DNA of 64,000 nt from Tautonia rosea (GTDB taxonomy: Bacteria > Planctomycetota > Planctomycetia > Isosphaerales > Isosphaeraceae): contig NZ_JABBYO010000001.1 of the NCBI RefSeq assembly GCF_012958305.1, positions 186,001-250,000 of the forward strand, given 5' to 3'. The notes beneath the pieces are model-generated. The model was not told where the DNA came from, ran no database searches, and saw only the letters and a list, made by a program, of their open reading frames with translations. Both the position numbers and the translations under genes were made by a program. This document shows, piece by piece, positions 39,709 through 48,470 of the stretch (positions within the stretch are counted from its first letter, which is position 1; the number at the start of each line of letters is the position of its first letter).

Positions 39709-40049
39709 TTCGGCCGATTCCCCTGGAACGACCGGTTGTGCTGATTGGGCGCCATCTGGAATGTGATGCCCAAGTGTCCCATTCTCGGATATCGAGGCGC
39801 CATTGCTGCGTGGCTCAGATTGCCGGTGGTCTGGTGATCCGGGATCTGGGCAGTCGCAATGGGACCCGGATCAATGGGGAGCAGATCGAAGAAGCCGCCC
39901 TCGAAGATGGCGACGAGATCGCCATCGGACCGGTCGTGTTCCGGCTCGAGTGGCCCCGATCTTCGAGTGAGGCTCAAAAGTCCGTGTCCCCCGAGGGGAA
40001 AATCCCGGAGGGCGACTCCGGGGATCTCGTGCCCCTCGAGGACGATTGA
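39672..40049 (+). CDS. FHA-domain protein, overlapping paralogue
   Basis: A 125-residue protein consisting of an FHA domain (residues about 20-95: 'IGRHLECDAQVSHSRISRRH', 'LVIRDLGSRNGTRINGEQIE') plus an acidic tail. It starts at ATG 39672, 37 bp before the stop of the preceding FHA gene, in a different frame, so the two are translationally linked. The two domains are clearly related ('HCC' follows 'SRRH' in both), which points to tandem duplication. Its 3' end faces the AsmA-like gene with 11 bp between stops. Confidence 0.9.
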   Translation: MPARLVPLVSGLIRPIPLERPVVLIGRHLECDAQVSHSRISRRHCCVAQIAGGLVIRDLGSRNGTRINGEQIEEAALEDGDEIAIGPVVFRLEWPRSSSEAQKSVSPEGKIPEGDSGDLVPLEDD

Positions 40050-40060
40050 TTGCACAAACG

Positions 40061-41407
40061 TCAATTGGCCCGGACGACCTCGGATCGAGCACTGCCCCCC
40101 TGAGGCAGATAGTCGATGAACTTCAGGGTCGGGTCGGCTGGGACGAGGACCGCGTTCCGTCGATCAACGGGGCCCAGGGTTCGTCGGAGCCCGAAGACGT
40201 CGGCCTGGCCGGTGGGGGCAAAGGCGATCGGTTCCAGACGGTCGGGCTCGATCATGACGGCACCGGGCTCAAACGCATCTCCTAGCGCTCCGGCGAGGCG
40301 AACTGCGCCGTCTTCTTCGATGGAAAAGCGAACGCCGAGATCACCGAAGGCAATGGCCTGATCGGTCGAGGTCGAGGCCCTCCGGAGCTGGAATCGCTCT
40401 GCCAGCGGGAACCGCATTTCAGTTTGCAGGGCCTGGAGCAATCCGGCACTGATCGCACCGGGACCGGCTCGCAACTCCCCTGAGACCGATCGCCAGCCGG
40501 AACCGGGGCCGACCGGCTGCGGGCCCCACTCGGCCTCGTCAATCACGAGGTGAGCGAGGCCGTCGAGCCGATGCTCGGAAATCCTCCGGGAGACGAGGGT
40601 GGCGAGGTCGACGTCGATCAGCTCGCCCGAAAAGTTCGCCCGCCAGTCTCCTGCACCGATCCGGGACAGGCGCAGTTCGCCCTGCATTCGGGCGTCGGGG
40701 CCGATCCAATCTGCCGAGGAGAAGAACGGGTCGAGGACCGAGGCCGGGAGCGGCAGTCCCTCAGCGGTTCGCAGCGTCAGAATCGTCTCGGGCTCGTTGC
40801 CCCGGCGATCGCGGACGAGGACCAACTCGCAACGATTGGCCGATCCCGAAGGAGTGATCACGCGATAGCTGGCCTCGACGGTCGGGGCTCCGGCATCGAT
40901 TCGGAACGAGGCGGCGAGGTCCCGCAGGCCGTACTGAAGCCCATCGCCGAGATCGATGGCGCAGGAATCGGCTGAGATGGCGACATGGTCCCAGGCCTCA
41001 TCTCCTGCAGCTCGGCTGAGCAACTCGCCGACTTGGTCCATGGCGTGGCGGGGTCCTTCGGCGGCCAGTGCCAGCCCCTCAGCCCGGAGCACGAGCCGAC
41101 GACCATCCCGGGAGAACTTCAGGGAATCGGCCCGAGCGACCTCGACGAGCTGTTTCTCGCGCCTCGGCTCACGCTGCCAGAGGACGGCACCGGTGTAAAC
41201 GATCTCGCCAGGTTTCGGGTATCGCACTCCCTCCAGAGTGACCTTCAGGCCAAGCTGGCGACCCAGCTCGGCCTCGACGTCGTGGCGATGGCCTGGTCGG
41301 TTGACATTCCAGGCAGTCAACGCAACGAAGGCCGTCGGCCCCATCGTCGCGACGACAATCCCGAGGGTAAACAGCACCTGTCGGTGCGGTCGGGACAGGG
41401 TTCGCAT
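40061..41407 (-). CDS. AsmA-like exported or membrane-anchored hypothetical protein
   Basis: A 448-residue protein with one N-terminal membrane segment ('VLFTLGIVVATMGPTAFVAL') and a long beta-rich remainder. The start of the mature part ('AELGRQLGLKVTLEGVRYPK') resembles AsmA/TamB-type proteins in which a short helix and a lipid-groove beta sheet follow the anchor. No enzymatic motif was seen. AGGAGG 6 nt before ATG 41407 fixes the start; the open frame to 41587 is not needed. It is divergent from the mrp operon. An envelope role is guessed. Confidence 0.75.
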   Translation of the reverse strand: MRTLSRPHRQVLFTLGIVVATMGPTAFVALTAWNVNRPGHRHDVEAELGRQLGLKVTLEGVRYPKPGEIVYTGAVLWQREPRREKQLVEVARADSLKFSRDGRRLVLRAEGLALAAEGPRHAMDQVGELLSRAAGDEAWDHVAISADSCAIDLGDGLQYGLRDLAASFRIDAGAPTVEASYRVITPSGSANRCELVLVRDRRGNEPETILTLRTAEGLPLPASVLDPFFSSADWIGPDARMQGELRLSRIGAGDWRANFSGELIDVDLATLVSRRISEHRLDGLAHLVIDEAEWGPQPVGPGSGWRSVSGELRAGPGAISAGLLQALQTEMRFPLAERFQLRRASTSTDQAIAFGDLGVRFSIEEDGAVRLAGALGDAFEPGAVMIEPDRLEPIAFAPTGQADVFGLRRTLGPVDRRNAVLVPADPTLKFIDYLPQGGSARSEVVRAN

Positions 41408-41610
41408 CCTTGCCTCCTGTCGGAACGGCTCGAGCCGGCATCCTCGGCACGGTGCCGCGCGCAGACAAAAAGGTCTTATGCCCGAGTCCGGCTCAACCGT
41501 CAATGCCGATCGTCTCGGTTGTTCTCGTCGAGGCTCTCGTTTTGGCATGAGGAATGCGATACGATGAGAGCCCTCTGGTTCGATCATTTGGTTCGTACGC
41601 AGATTTGATC

Positions 41611-43929
41611 ATGACAGAAACCTTGATTGCGATCATCGGGTTGCCGTTTTGTGTTGCTCTGATCGCGTTGGTGGTGCCGCTACGATGGGTTGGTGTCCTG
41701 GCGTTGCTGGCCCCAACTGGGGTGTTTGCGCTGGCAGTGCCCTTCTGGCCGGAGGTGGCGGAGGGATCGGCCCGAATCGTGCCGATCGGGGGCTTGCCGG
41801 GCCTGTTTTCGCTGAATCTTCGGGTGGATCAACTGGGAATTTTTTTCGTCCTGCTGACGGCCGGGATTGGCCTGGCAACGGTTCAGTATGCGCGGGGGTA
41901 TTTCGGATCGAAGTCATCCCGGCTTTTCTGGTCGGCCCTGCTGGCGTTCATGGGGGCGATGATTGGCCTGGCGTTGGCCGATTCGCTGATCTTGCTGTTC
42001 GTTTTCTGGGAAGTGACGACGATCACCTCGTTCCTGCTCATCGGCATGCACTTCGACGAGGAGGCCTCGCAACGGGGGGCGATCCAGTCGTTCCTGGTGA
42101 CGGGGGCCGGTGGGTTGGCCTTGCTGGCGGGGATTGCCTTGATCGGTGGCCGGGCGGGAACGTTTGACCTCTCTGCCCTGGCGGCGCAAAAAGAGACGAT
42201 TCTCGCCGACCCGATGCACCGGATCGGCCTGGTGTTGATGCTGCTGGGGGCATTGACGAAATCGGCCCAGTTCCCGTTCCATTTCTGGTTGCCGGGCGCA
42301 ATGGCGGCGCCGACACCGGTCAGCGCGTTCCTGCATTCGGCCGCGATGGTCAAGGCGGGCATCGTGCTGATTGGACGATTGCTTCCGGTGTTTGGTCAAT
42401 CGGAGCTCTGGCTGCCGATTCTCGCGAGCGTGGGCCTGGCGACCTATGTGATCACGGGCTGGCTCGCGTTGCGGGCGACCGACCTGAAAGAACTGCTGGC
42501 ATTCAGTACGGCCGGGTTTCTGGGACTGATCACGGCCTTTTATGGTTATGCCGGTCGGGAAAGTTCGGCAGCAGAGTTTCTGCACATTCTCAATCATGCA
42601 ACCTATAAAGCCGCACTCTTTTTTTTGGTCGGCTGGCTTGATAAGGCATCGGGGACTCGCGATCTGGGGCTCCTGGAATCGCAGCGATGGTGGAGCCGGA
42701 GCCGACCGGCGGCCGTGCTGTTCGGCATCGGGACGCTGGCCATGGCCGGTTTGCCAATGACCCTGGGATTCATGAGCAAGGAAGAATTCTATGAAATTGT
42801 CATGGGGGGGAAATACGAACGGCTGACCCCGGCGCTAGTCGCTGTGATTGTCGGGAGTTCGTTGATGGTTGCCTATTCGTTAAAAGTGTTTATTGGAGTC
42901 TTTTTTGGGAGTCATGTGCCTTCGGCTGAGAAGGGGGTGCCGCCCGAGAAGCGGTCGTCGTGGTTGTTGATCGTGCCGGGAATCTTGTTGTCAGTTCAGG
43001 TGGTGGGTGGCCTCGCGCCCCACTGGTTGCTGAGCGAGGTGCTCTCTCCGGGGCACGAATGGCCGTCGAGTCCGGCGATCTGGCATTACGTGGATGAGTT
43101 ACTGGTGATCAGCCTGGTCAGTTACGCCGCAGGCTTGGTGCTGTTTCTGGGGTGGCATGTGGCTCGTCGGATGCCGGACGTGCCAGGACCGAAACGTGCC
43201 GCCGAGACCCTTTCGAAGGGGACGATCATTGTGTCTGACTGGTGGACACGAGTGGCACAGGAGGGGGGGCATCCTCGCTATTTATCGGTGATTCTCCTGA
43301 CATTCGTGGCGGCAGGGGCGGCCGGACTCGGGCATGGCCGGGGGAGCCTGGCTGATTTGATCGGACCCTGGGGGCCGGAGTCGTTCGTGGGCCTGATCCC
43401 TTCGTTGATGATTCTGACGGCGGCAGTGTTCTTGCTAGTGCTGCGACGGCGCATCTCGAAGCTGATCATGCTGACGGTTGCCGGCTATGGCACGGTGGTT
43501 GTTTACATGATCTACCAGGCACCCGATCTGGCCCTGACTCAGATTTTGACCGAAGCCGTTGCACTCATTCTCCTGCTCCTGATCTTTCGTCAGTTGCCCG
43601 ACCTGGGCCCCGACCCGCGGTCGATCCGCCAGAAAGTGGTCCACGGAACGGTTTCGGTCCTGGTCGGGCTCACCCTGGCGGGATTGACCTGGGGAGCGGC
43701 GTCGCAATCGCCGAGCGACCGGGCAGGAGCCGAGCATCTTCGTCTCTCGGAATCGGAAACGCTTGGTGAGAACGTCGTGAACGTGATCCTAACCGACTTC
43801 CGGGCACTCGATACGCTGGGAGAGATAGTGGTGTTGGCCCTGGCCGCACTGGGGGTCGTGGTGCTGTACCGAGCGAAACGGCGATCGAATCGGACTCAAC
43901 GGACCTCGGCTCAGGAGGGTGGTTCGTGA
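41611..43929 (+). CDS. mrpA: Multisubunit Na+/H+ antiporter subunit A (MrpA/MnhA)
   Basis: A 772-residue membrane protein related to the NuoL/ND5 subunit of complex I. The conserved antiporter core is seen in 'LFVFWEVTTITSFLLIGMHF', 'TKSAQFPFHFWLPGAMAAPT', 'HSAAMVKAGIVL' and 'LNHATYKAALFFLVGWLDKA' (functional Glu, Lys and His residues). The C-terminal extension ('LTQILTEAVALILLLLIFRQ') is the MbhD/MbhE-like part of MrpA. The start is ATG 41611; an earlier in-frame ATG (41554) adds 19 polar residues. It opens a seven-gene operon. Confidence 0.95.
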   Translation: MTETLIAIIGLPFCVALIALVVPLRWVGVLALLAPTGVFALAVPFWPEVAEGSARIVPIGGLPGLFSLNLRVDQLGIFFVLLTAGIGLATVQYARGYFGSKSSRLFWSALLAFMGAMIGLALADSLILLFVFWEVTTITSFLLIGMHFDEEASQRGAIQSFLVTGAGGLALLAGIALIGGRAGTFDLSALAAQKETILADPMHRIGLVLMLLGALTKSAQFPFHFWLPGAMAAPTPVSAFLHSAAMVKAGIVLIGRLLPVFGQSELWLPILASVGLATYVITGWLALRATDLKELLAFSTAGFLGLITAFYGYAGRESSAAEFLHILNHATYKAALFFLVGWLDKASGTRDLGLLESQRWWSRSRPAAVLFGIGTLAMAGLPMTLGFMSKEEFYEIVMGGKYERLTPALVAVIVGSSLMVAYSLKVFIGVFFGSHVPSAEKGVPPEKRSSWLLIVPGILLSVQVVGGLAPHWLLSEVLSPGHEWPSSPAIWHYVDELLVISLVSYAAGLVLFLGWHVARRMPDVPGPKRAAETLSKGTIIVSDWWTRVAQEGGHPRYLSVILLTFVAAGAAGLGHGRGSLADLIGPWGPESFVGLIPSLMILTAAVFLLVLRRRISKLIMLTVAGYGTVVVYMIYQAPDLALTQILTEAVALILLLLIFRQLPDLGPDPRSIRQKVVHGTVSVLVGLTLAGLTWGAASQSPSDRAGAEHLRLSESETLGENVVNVILTDFRALDTLGEIVVLALAALGVVVLYRAKRRSNRTQRTSAQEGGS

Positions 43930-44360
43930 ACTCGTTGATCTTTCGAGAGGTGACCCGGGCCGTCTATCCTGCCGCGATCGTCTTCGCCATTCACTTGCTG
44001 ATTCGAGGACATGATGAGCCGGGTGGCGGATTCGTTGCGGGATTGGTCCTGACGATGGCCGTGATGCTGGAGACGCTTGCCTTTGGAGCTGGGGCGGCTC
44101 GACGCCGCTATCGGTTGATGTTGCGTCCCGCCTTGGGAATCGGTCTCGCGATCGCGCTGGGGTCTGGGTTGGTGCCGATGATCTGGGGACATCCGCCGTT
44201 CACGTTTTCACAGGTAAAATACACCTTGCCGGGAGACAACGAATTGAAACTCTCGGGAACCCTGGCGTTTGACGTGGGAGTGGTGCTGGTGATCATCGGT
44301 TCGATGGGCACTGCGCTGGTGGTCATGATCGGCCTGAAACCAACGAGGACAGTGCCATGA
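43926..44360 (+). CDS. mrpB: Antiporter subunit B (MrpB/MnhB)
   Basis: A 144-residue membrane protein with four hydrophobic segments and the MnhB signature 'IRGHDEPGGGFVAGLVLTMA'. It starts with GTG overlapping the mrpA stop (GTGA) and its own stop overlaps the mrpC start. It is part of the Mrp complex that exchanges Na+ (or K+) for protons. Confidence 0.94.
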   Translation: MNSLIFREVTRAVYPAAIVFAIHLLIRGHDEPGGGFVAGLVLTMAVMLETLAFGAGAARRRYRLMLRPALGIGLAIALGSGLVPMIWGHPPFTFSQVKYTLPGDNELKLSGTLAFDVGVVLVIIGSMGTALVVMIGLKPTRTVP

Positions 44361-44692
44361 TCGGATTCGGAGCACTGTTCATCGCGGTTTTCACGTCGGT
44401 TTCTCTTTACTTGATGATGTCGAGTGACCTGCAACGCATCATCATGGGATTCGTCGTGTTCTCGAACGCGGCGAATCTGGTGATCCTTGTCTCCTCTGGG
44501 CTATCGGCCGACGCGGTTCCACCGTTGCTGGCAAGTCTCTCGATCGGGACGCTTACGGATCCCCTGCCCCACGCCTTTGTCTTGACGGCAATTGTGATTG
44601 GTCTGGGGAACGCAGCATTTCTGATCGTGCTGGCATCCCGGATTGCTCGGGAGACCGGCTCGGCAACTGTCGAGGGGGGATCGGACGAGTGA
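44357..44692 (+). CDS. mrpC: Antiporter subunit C (MrpC/MnhC, NuoK-like)
   Basis: A 111-residue protein with three hydrophobic helices, homologous to NuoK of complex I. 'DLQRIIMGFVVFSNAANLVI' and 'DPLPHAFVLTAIVIGLGNAA' are characteristic. Overlaps by 4 bp with both mrpB (ATGA) and mrpD (GTGA). Confidence 0.94.
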   Translation: MIGFGALFIAVFTSVSLYLMMSSDLQRIIMGFVVFSNAANLVILVSSGLSADAVPPLLASLSIGTLTDPLPHAFVLTAIVIGLGNAAFLIVLASRIARETGSATVEGGSDE

Positions 44693-46206
44693 CGATGCTG
44701 GTAAGTCTTCCGGTTCTGATCCCGCTGGCCACGGCCATTGTCTTGCTCGGTCTGGGCCAGTGGCCTCGCCTGCGCTTCCGGGTGGCGTTGGGGAGTCAGG
44801 TCGTCTTGCTGGGAGTCGTGGGGATACTGGCCTACCACGCAGCCTGGCGAGGCGAGATTCTGACACTTTCGATGGGAGGTTGGGCTCCTCGGGTCGGCAT
44901 TGTTTGGGTGGCCGACGGCTTGAGCTCGATCATGACCGTGCTGGGAGCGGTGGTCGGGCTGGCGGTGCTCGTATATCTACCAAAGGGGATGAAGCCACCC
45001 CGAGAGCTTCCCTTCTCTCTCGTCTTGCATCAGGTGATGGTCGCCTCGGTCGAGGGTTGCTTCCTGACAGGCGATTTGTTTAACCTCTTCGTATTTTTTG
45101 AGGTTATGCTGACAACTTCGTACGTTCAGTTAACGATGGGTGCCCGATCCAGGCAACTTGTCAAGACGTTTCCGTACGTGGTGATCAATTTTATTGGTGG
45201 TTTGCTGTTTCTTGCCGGTGTCGGCATCATCTATGGCACCAGCGGGACGGTCAACCTTGCCTTGCTGTCGAGGCTGGTTGCCGAGGGGTCGTTGCCGCCT
45301 CAATTCTGGGGAGGGATGGGGCTGGTCCTGACGGTCTTTGCGTTGAAGACTGGCCTGGTACCGCTGTATTTCTGGTTGCCGGAGTCGTATCCGGAATCGC
45401 CGATCCCGTACAGTGCCATGCTGGCCGGATTGCTCACCAAGGTGGGTGTTTACACGCTGTTCCGGGTTGTCCCCCTGGTGTTTACCGAGGCGGACGAGGA
45501 GTTTTTCAAGCTTCTGGCGGGAATCTCGGCGGCGACGATGTTCCTGGGGGTGCTGGGGGCGCTGGGACGGGATCGGATCCGGCAGATTCTTGCATTTCAC
45601 ATCATTAGCCAGGTTGGATACATGACCTTCGGTCTTTCACTGTTCAGCCCGGCTGGGCTGGCGGCGGGTCTGTTCTATGTGGTGCACCACATCGTGGTCA
45701 AATCGGGCTTGTTTCTGGCGGGTGGGATGGTCGAGCGAATCGGCGGTTCGGATCGACTCAAGGACGTCCGGGGGGTGGCCATGTCACACCCTTGGGCGGC
45801 GGTCGGGTTCTTCGTTCCAGCCATGGCACTCGCTGGTCTGCCTCCATTCAGTGGCTTTTGGGGCAAGCTGTTTCTGGCGATCGCCGGATTCCGCCAGGGG
45901 TACTGGATCACGACCACGATCGCGATTGTCGTCAGCCTGTTGACACTGGCCTCGATGCTGAAGATCTGGCAGGCGAGCTACTGGGGAAAGCCCGAGGGGC
46001 AGCAGCGGCCGGAGCTTGGGAACGACCCTGGGATGCTCGCAGGGGTGCTTGGCCTGGCATCGCTTTCCGTAATCATCGGATTGTGCGTGATCCCCGTGAT
46101 GCTCTGCTGCGAGCAGGCCGCAGCGCAGCTTCTGGCTGTGACGCCTTACGTTGATGCGGTGCTTGGTCCGCCGTCAGGCGAAGGACTCGGGGAGTTGAGC
46201 CCATGA
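44689..46206 (+). CDS. mrpD: Antiporter subunit D (MrpD/MnhD)
   Basis: A 505-residue NuoM/N-like antiporter subunit. Conserved segments include 'LFNLFVFFEVMLTTSYVQLT' (key Glu), 'LKTGLVPLYFWLPESYPESP' (key Lys) and 'HIISQVGYMTFG'. Start GTG 44689 overlaps the mrpC stop; an ATG two codons later is an alternative. Stop overlaps mrpE. Confidence 0.95.
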   Translation: MTMLVSLPVLIPLATAIVLLGLGQWPRLRFRVALGSQVVLLGVVGILAYHAAWRGEILTLSMGGWAPRVGIVWVADGLSSIMTVLGAVVGLAVLVYLPKGMKPPRELPFSLVLHQVMVASVEGCFLTGDLFNLFVFFEVMLTTSYVQLTMGARSRQLVKTFPYVVINFIGGLLFLAGVGIIYGTSGTVNLALLSRLVAEGSLPPQFWGGMGLVLTVFALKTGLVPLYFWLPESYPESPIPYSAMLAGLLTKVGVYTLFRVVPLVFTEADEEFFKLLAGISAATMFLGVLGALGRDRIRQILAFHIISQVGYMTFGLSLFSPAGLAAGLFYVVHHIVVKSGLFLAGGMVERIGGSDRLKDVRGVAMSHPWAAVGFFVPAMALAGLPPFSGFWGKLFLAIAGFRQGYWITTTIAIVVSLLTLASMLKIWQASYWGKPEGQQRPELGNDPGMLAGVLGLASLSVIIGLCVIPVMLCCEQAAAQLLAVTPYVDAVLGPPSGEGLGELSP

Positions 46207-46748
46207 AACGCGTGCTTGGCGTCCTGTTTCTGGCGGGACTCTGGATGCTCTTGTTCGGAAAGTTCGACATCCTGACCTTTGGGGTGGGCCTGATCGTCGG
46301 CACCGGGGCCACCGCGTTCAGTCGCTCCGTGTTCGGGGGTGATCAGAACGAACTCAATGCCCAGGATCACTCGAAGGCATCGGTGGGAATCGTCCCTCGG
46401 GTCGCGTCCTTGTTCAGACTCGTTTGGGATTACACGTATGAGATGATCGTTTGCAATCTCATCATGGCCCGTGATGTGCTCAGACCCGCACCGAAACTGA
46501 CCCCAGCAATCTTCGCGCTGGAGGTTCCCGGCCTGGGACCCGCGGGAACGACCCTGCTGGCGAACCTGATCACCCTGACTCCCGGATCACTCGTCATCGA
46601 CTTCGATCCCGATCACGAGACACTCTACATCCACACGATTTATGCTGAGAACGTGGACACGATGAAGCGAGACTATCGACGCTTTGCTCGGCAGGTTGTT
46701 CGGATGATGGGCCGAGAACCGTCCCAGGCCCTTCGTGAGGCAGCGTGA
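46203..46748 (+). CDS. mrpE: Antiporter subunit E (MrpE/MnhE)
   Basis: A 181-residue subunit with two N-terminal membrane helices and a cytoplasmic domain. Family features are 'EMIVCNLIMARDVLRPAPKL' and 'LLANLITLTPGSLVIDF'. Overlaps mrpD by 4 bp (ATGA) and meets mrpF at its stop. Confidence 0.94.
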   Translation: MKRVLGVLFLAGLWMLLFGKFDILTFGVGLIVGTGATAFSRSVFGGDQNELNAQDHSKASVGIVPRVASLFRLVWDYTYEMIVCNLIMARDVLRPAPKLTPAIFALEVPGLGPAGTTLLANLITLTPGSLVIDFDPDHETLYIHTIYAENVDTMKRDYRRFARQVVRMMGREPSQALREAA

Positions 46749-47014
46749 TGAAAGAGTTCGTCATCATGGCGGCGATCGTCGCGTTGGCGGTAGGCGTCGT
46801 GCTCAGCGGCGTGAGGATGATCATCGGCCCGACGATTTACGACCGCGTGCTGGCCTTTGATACGGCGGGCCTGGATGTGATCGGGGCGATTCTGCTGGTC
46901 GAGATCCTCTTTGATACCGGGGTGTTCATGGATGTGGTCCTGGTGATCGCGCTCCTGGGATTTCTCGGAACCATCACGCTGACCGCGTATCTTGAGGGCC
47001 GGCTCGGTGACTGA
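46745..47014 (+). CDS. mrpF: Antiporter subunit F (MrpF/MnhF)
   Basis: An 89-residue protein with three hydrophobic helices. The MnhF motif 'GPTIYDRVLAFDTAGLDVIG' is intact. Start is GTG 46745 or ATG 46748, both overlapping the mrpE stop. Confidence 0.93.
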   Translation: MMKEFVIMAAIVALAVGVVLSGVRMIIGPTIYDRVLAFDTAGLDVIGAILLVEILFDTGVFMDVVLVIALLGFLGTITLTAYLEGRLGD

Positions 47015-47387
47015 CCTCCTGATCATGATTGCGACGGTTGTGGGGACGTTCCTGATGGTCGTCGCCTCGCTCGGCGTCTTACGTTTGCCCGATTTCTTCC
47101 AGCGCGTTCACCCCCCTGCAAAGTCGTCGACGCTGGGCCTGCTTTTTTTGCTGATTGCGCTTGTGATCGAGTTGCCCGATGTTGAAACGATCACCAAGGC
47201 CGTGCTTGCCTTTGTGTTCCTTGCGTTAACGGCCCCGGCGGCCATTCATCTACTGACCCGATCGGCCTATCGTCAGGGAATTCCCTGTGCACAGGACCCC
47301 ACACCGGACGATTACCGGGAGTTTGTCGATCGACAGGACAAGACGATCGACCCCGCTCGGTTGCCGTCAGACGCGAAGATCAATTGA
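47007..47387 (+). CDS. mrpG: Antiporter subunit G (MrpG/MnhG)
   Basis: A 126-residue subunit with three membrane segments and the MnhG pattern 'SLGVLRLPDFFQRVHPPAKS' and 'ALTAPAAIHLLTRSAY'. Start GTG 47007 lies 8 bp inside mrpF with GAGG upstream; a TTG at 46992 is also open. It ends the operon. The polar C-terminal tail of about 30 residues is usual for the family. Confidence 0.93.
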   Translation: MTDLLIMIATVVGTFLMVVASLGVLRLPDFFQRVHPPAKSSTLGLLFLLIALVIELPDVETITKAVLAFVFLALTAPAAIHLLTRSAYRQGIPCAQDPTPDDYREFVDRQDKTIDPARLPSDAKIN

Positions 47388-47424
47388 GCGGAGAGCCGGA
47401 AACCCAGGGCTCGGGTCCGTCGCG

Positions 47425-47453
47425 GTGGCATCGGCTGTGGGTGAGGCTATACT
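47425..47453 (+). promoter_or_regulatory. Candidate promoter for the exported isomerase-like gene
   Basis: GTGGCA (47425-47430) and TATACT (47448-47453) are 17 bp apart, giving a fair sigma70-type match in the 142-bp gap after the mrp operon. It would start transcription about 70 nt before ATG 47530. Confidence 0.35.
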
Positions 47454-47529
47454 GGGGCGAACCGGCCACGGGGCGCTGCGGGGTCGCGGCCAGGCCGAGT
47501 GTCATCAAGGCCCATCGAGGGAGATCACC

Positions 47530-48429
47530 ATGCGTCGCCAGGACGACCGCAATCGCTCGCCGATGACCCGGAGAACCTTGCTGCAATCGACGGCTGCCGT
47601 CGCAGCGACGGTTGGGGTCGTGGGAGGAAACGGAGCCGTCAGGGCCGATGATCCCCCCCGCGGAACGGCTGTGACCAAAGGGCGATTGAAGCAATCCGCT
47701 TGCCGATGGTGCTACGGCCGACTCCCGATCGACGAGTTGGCGATTGCGGCGAAGGCAATGGGCCTGGTCGGGCTCGACCTGATGCGGCCCGACGAGTTCG
47801 ACGCCCTCAAGCGCCACGGCCTCGTTTGCACGATGACCTCAACGCACGGCTTGACCGTGGGCCTGAATGATCCAATAAACCACGAGGATTGCCTCAGGGC
47901 GATTCACGACGCCATCGAGGCGACGGCTAGGGAAGGGTGGCGCAACGTCATCACCTTCTCCGGCAACCGCAACGGCATGGACGACCAAACCGGCCTGGAT
48001 CACTGCGCAAAAGCCCTTCGTGAGATCGTTCCTGTGGCCGAGCAAGCCGGTGTCATCATCAACATGGAGCTGCTCAACAGCAAGGTCAATCATCCTGACT
48101 ACATGTGTGACCGAACTGATTGGGGTGTTGAGCTGGTCAAGCGTGTTGGCTCCGACCATTTCAAGCTGTTGTACGATATTTATCACATGCAGATCATGGA
48201 GGGTGACATCATCCGGACGATCGAGGCGAACCACCGCTTTTTCGGCCACTACCACACGGCGGGCAATCCGGGACGCAACGAGCTGGATGACACCCAGGAG
48301 CTAAACTACCCTCCCATTTGCCGGGCGATCGTGGACACCGGCTTCGACGGTTACCTTGCCCAGGAATTCATTCCGAAGCGCGACCCTTTGACGAGCCTGG
48401 CCGAGGCCGTGGCTCTGTGTGACGTTTAA
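47530..48429 (+). CDS. Exported TIM-barrel protein, hydroxypyruvate isomerase-like
   Basis: A 299-residue protein with a twin-arginine signal (TRRTLLQSTAAVAATVGVVG) and a xylose isomerase-like TIM barrel. Metal-ligand candidates are in 'INMELLNSK', 'LLYDIYHMQIMEGD' and 'GHYHTAGNPGRNELDDTQEL', the last matching hydroxypyruvate isomerase well. GGGAG is before ATG 47530; the frame opening at 47287 overlaps mrpG and is not used. It is a paralogue of the protein at 29456-30385 ('GNPGR' and 'GFDG' shared). A sugar substrate in the periplasm is likely but not known. Confidence 0.9.
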   Translation: MRRQDDRNRSPMTRRTLLQSTAAVAATVGVVGGNGAVRADDPPRGTAVTKGRLKQSACRWCYGRLPIDELAIAAKAMGLVGLDLMRPDEFDALKRHGLVCTMTSTHGLTVGLNDPINHEDCLRAIHDAIEATAREGWRNVITFSGNRNGMDDQTGLDHCAKALREIVPVAEQAGVIINMELLNSKVNHPDYMCDRTDWGVELVKRVGSDHFKLLYDIYHMQIMEGDIIRTIEANHRFFGHYHTAGNPGRNELDDTQELNYPPICRAIVDTGFDGYLAQEFIPKRDPLTSLAEAVALCDV

Positions 48430-48470
48430 ATGTTGCCGTAACCTTCATCGATTCATCCGGAGTATCCGCA

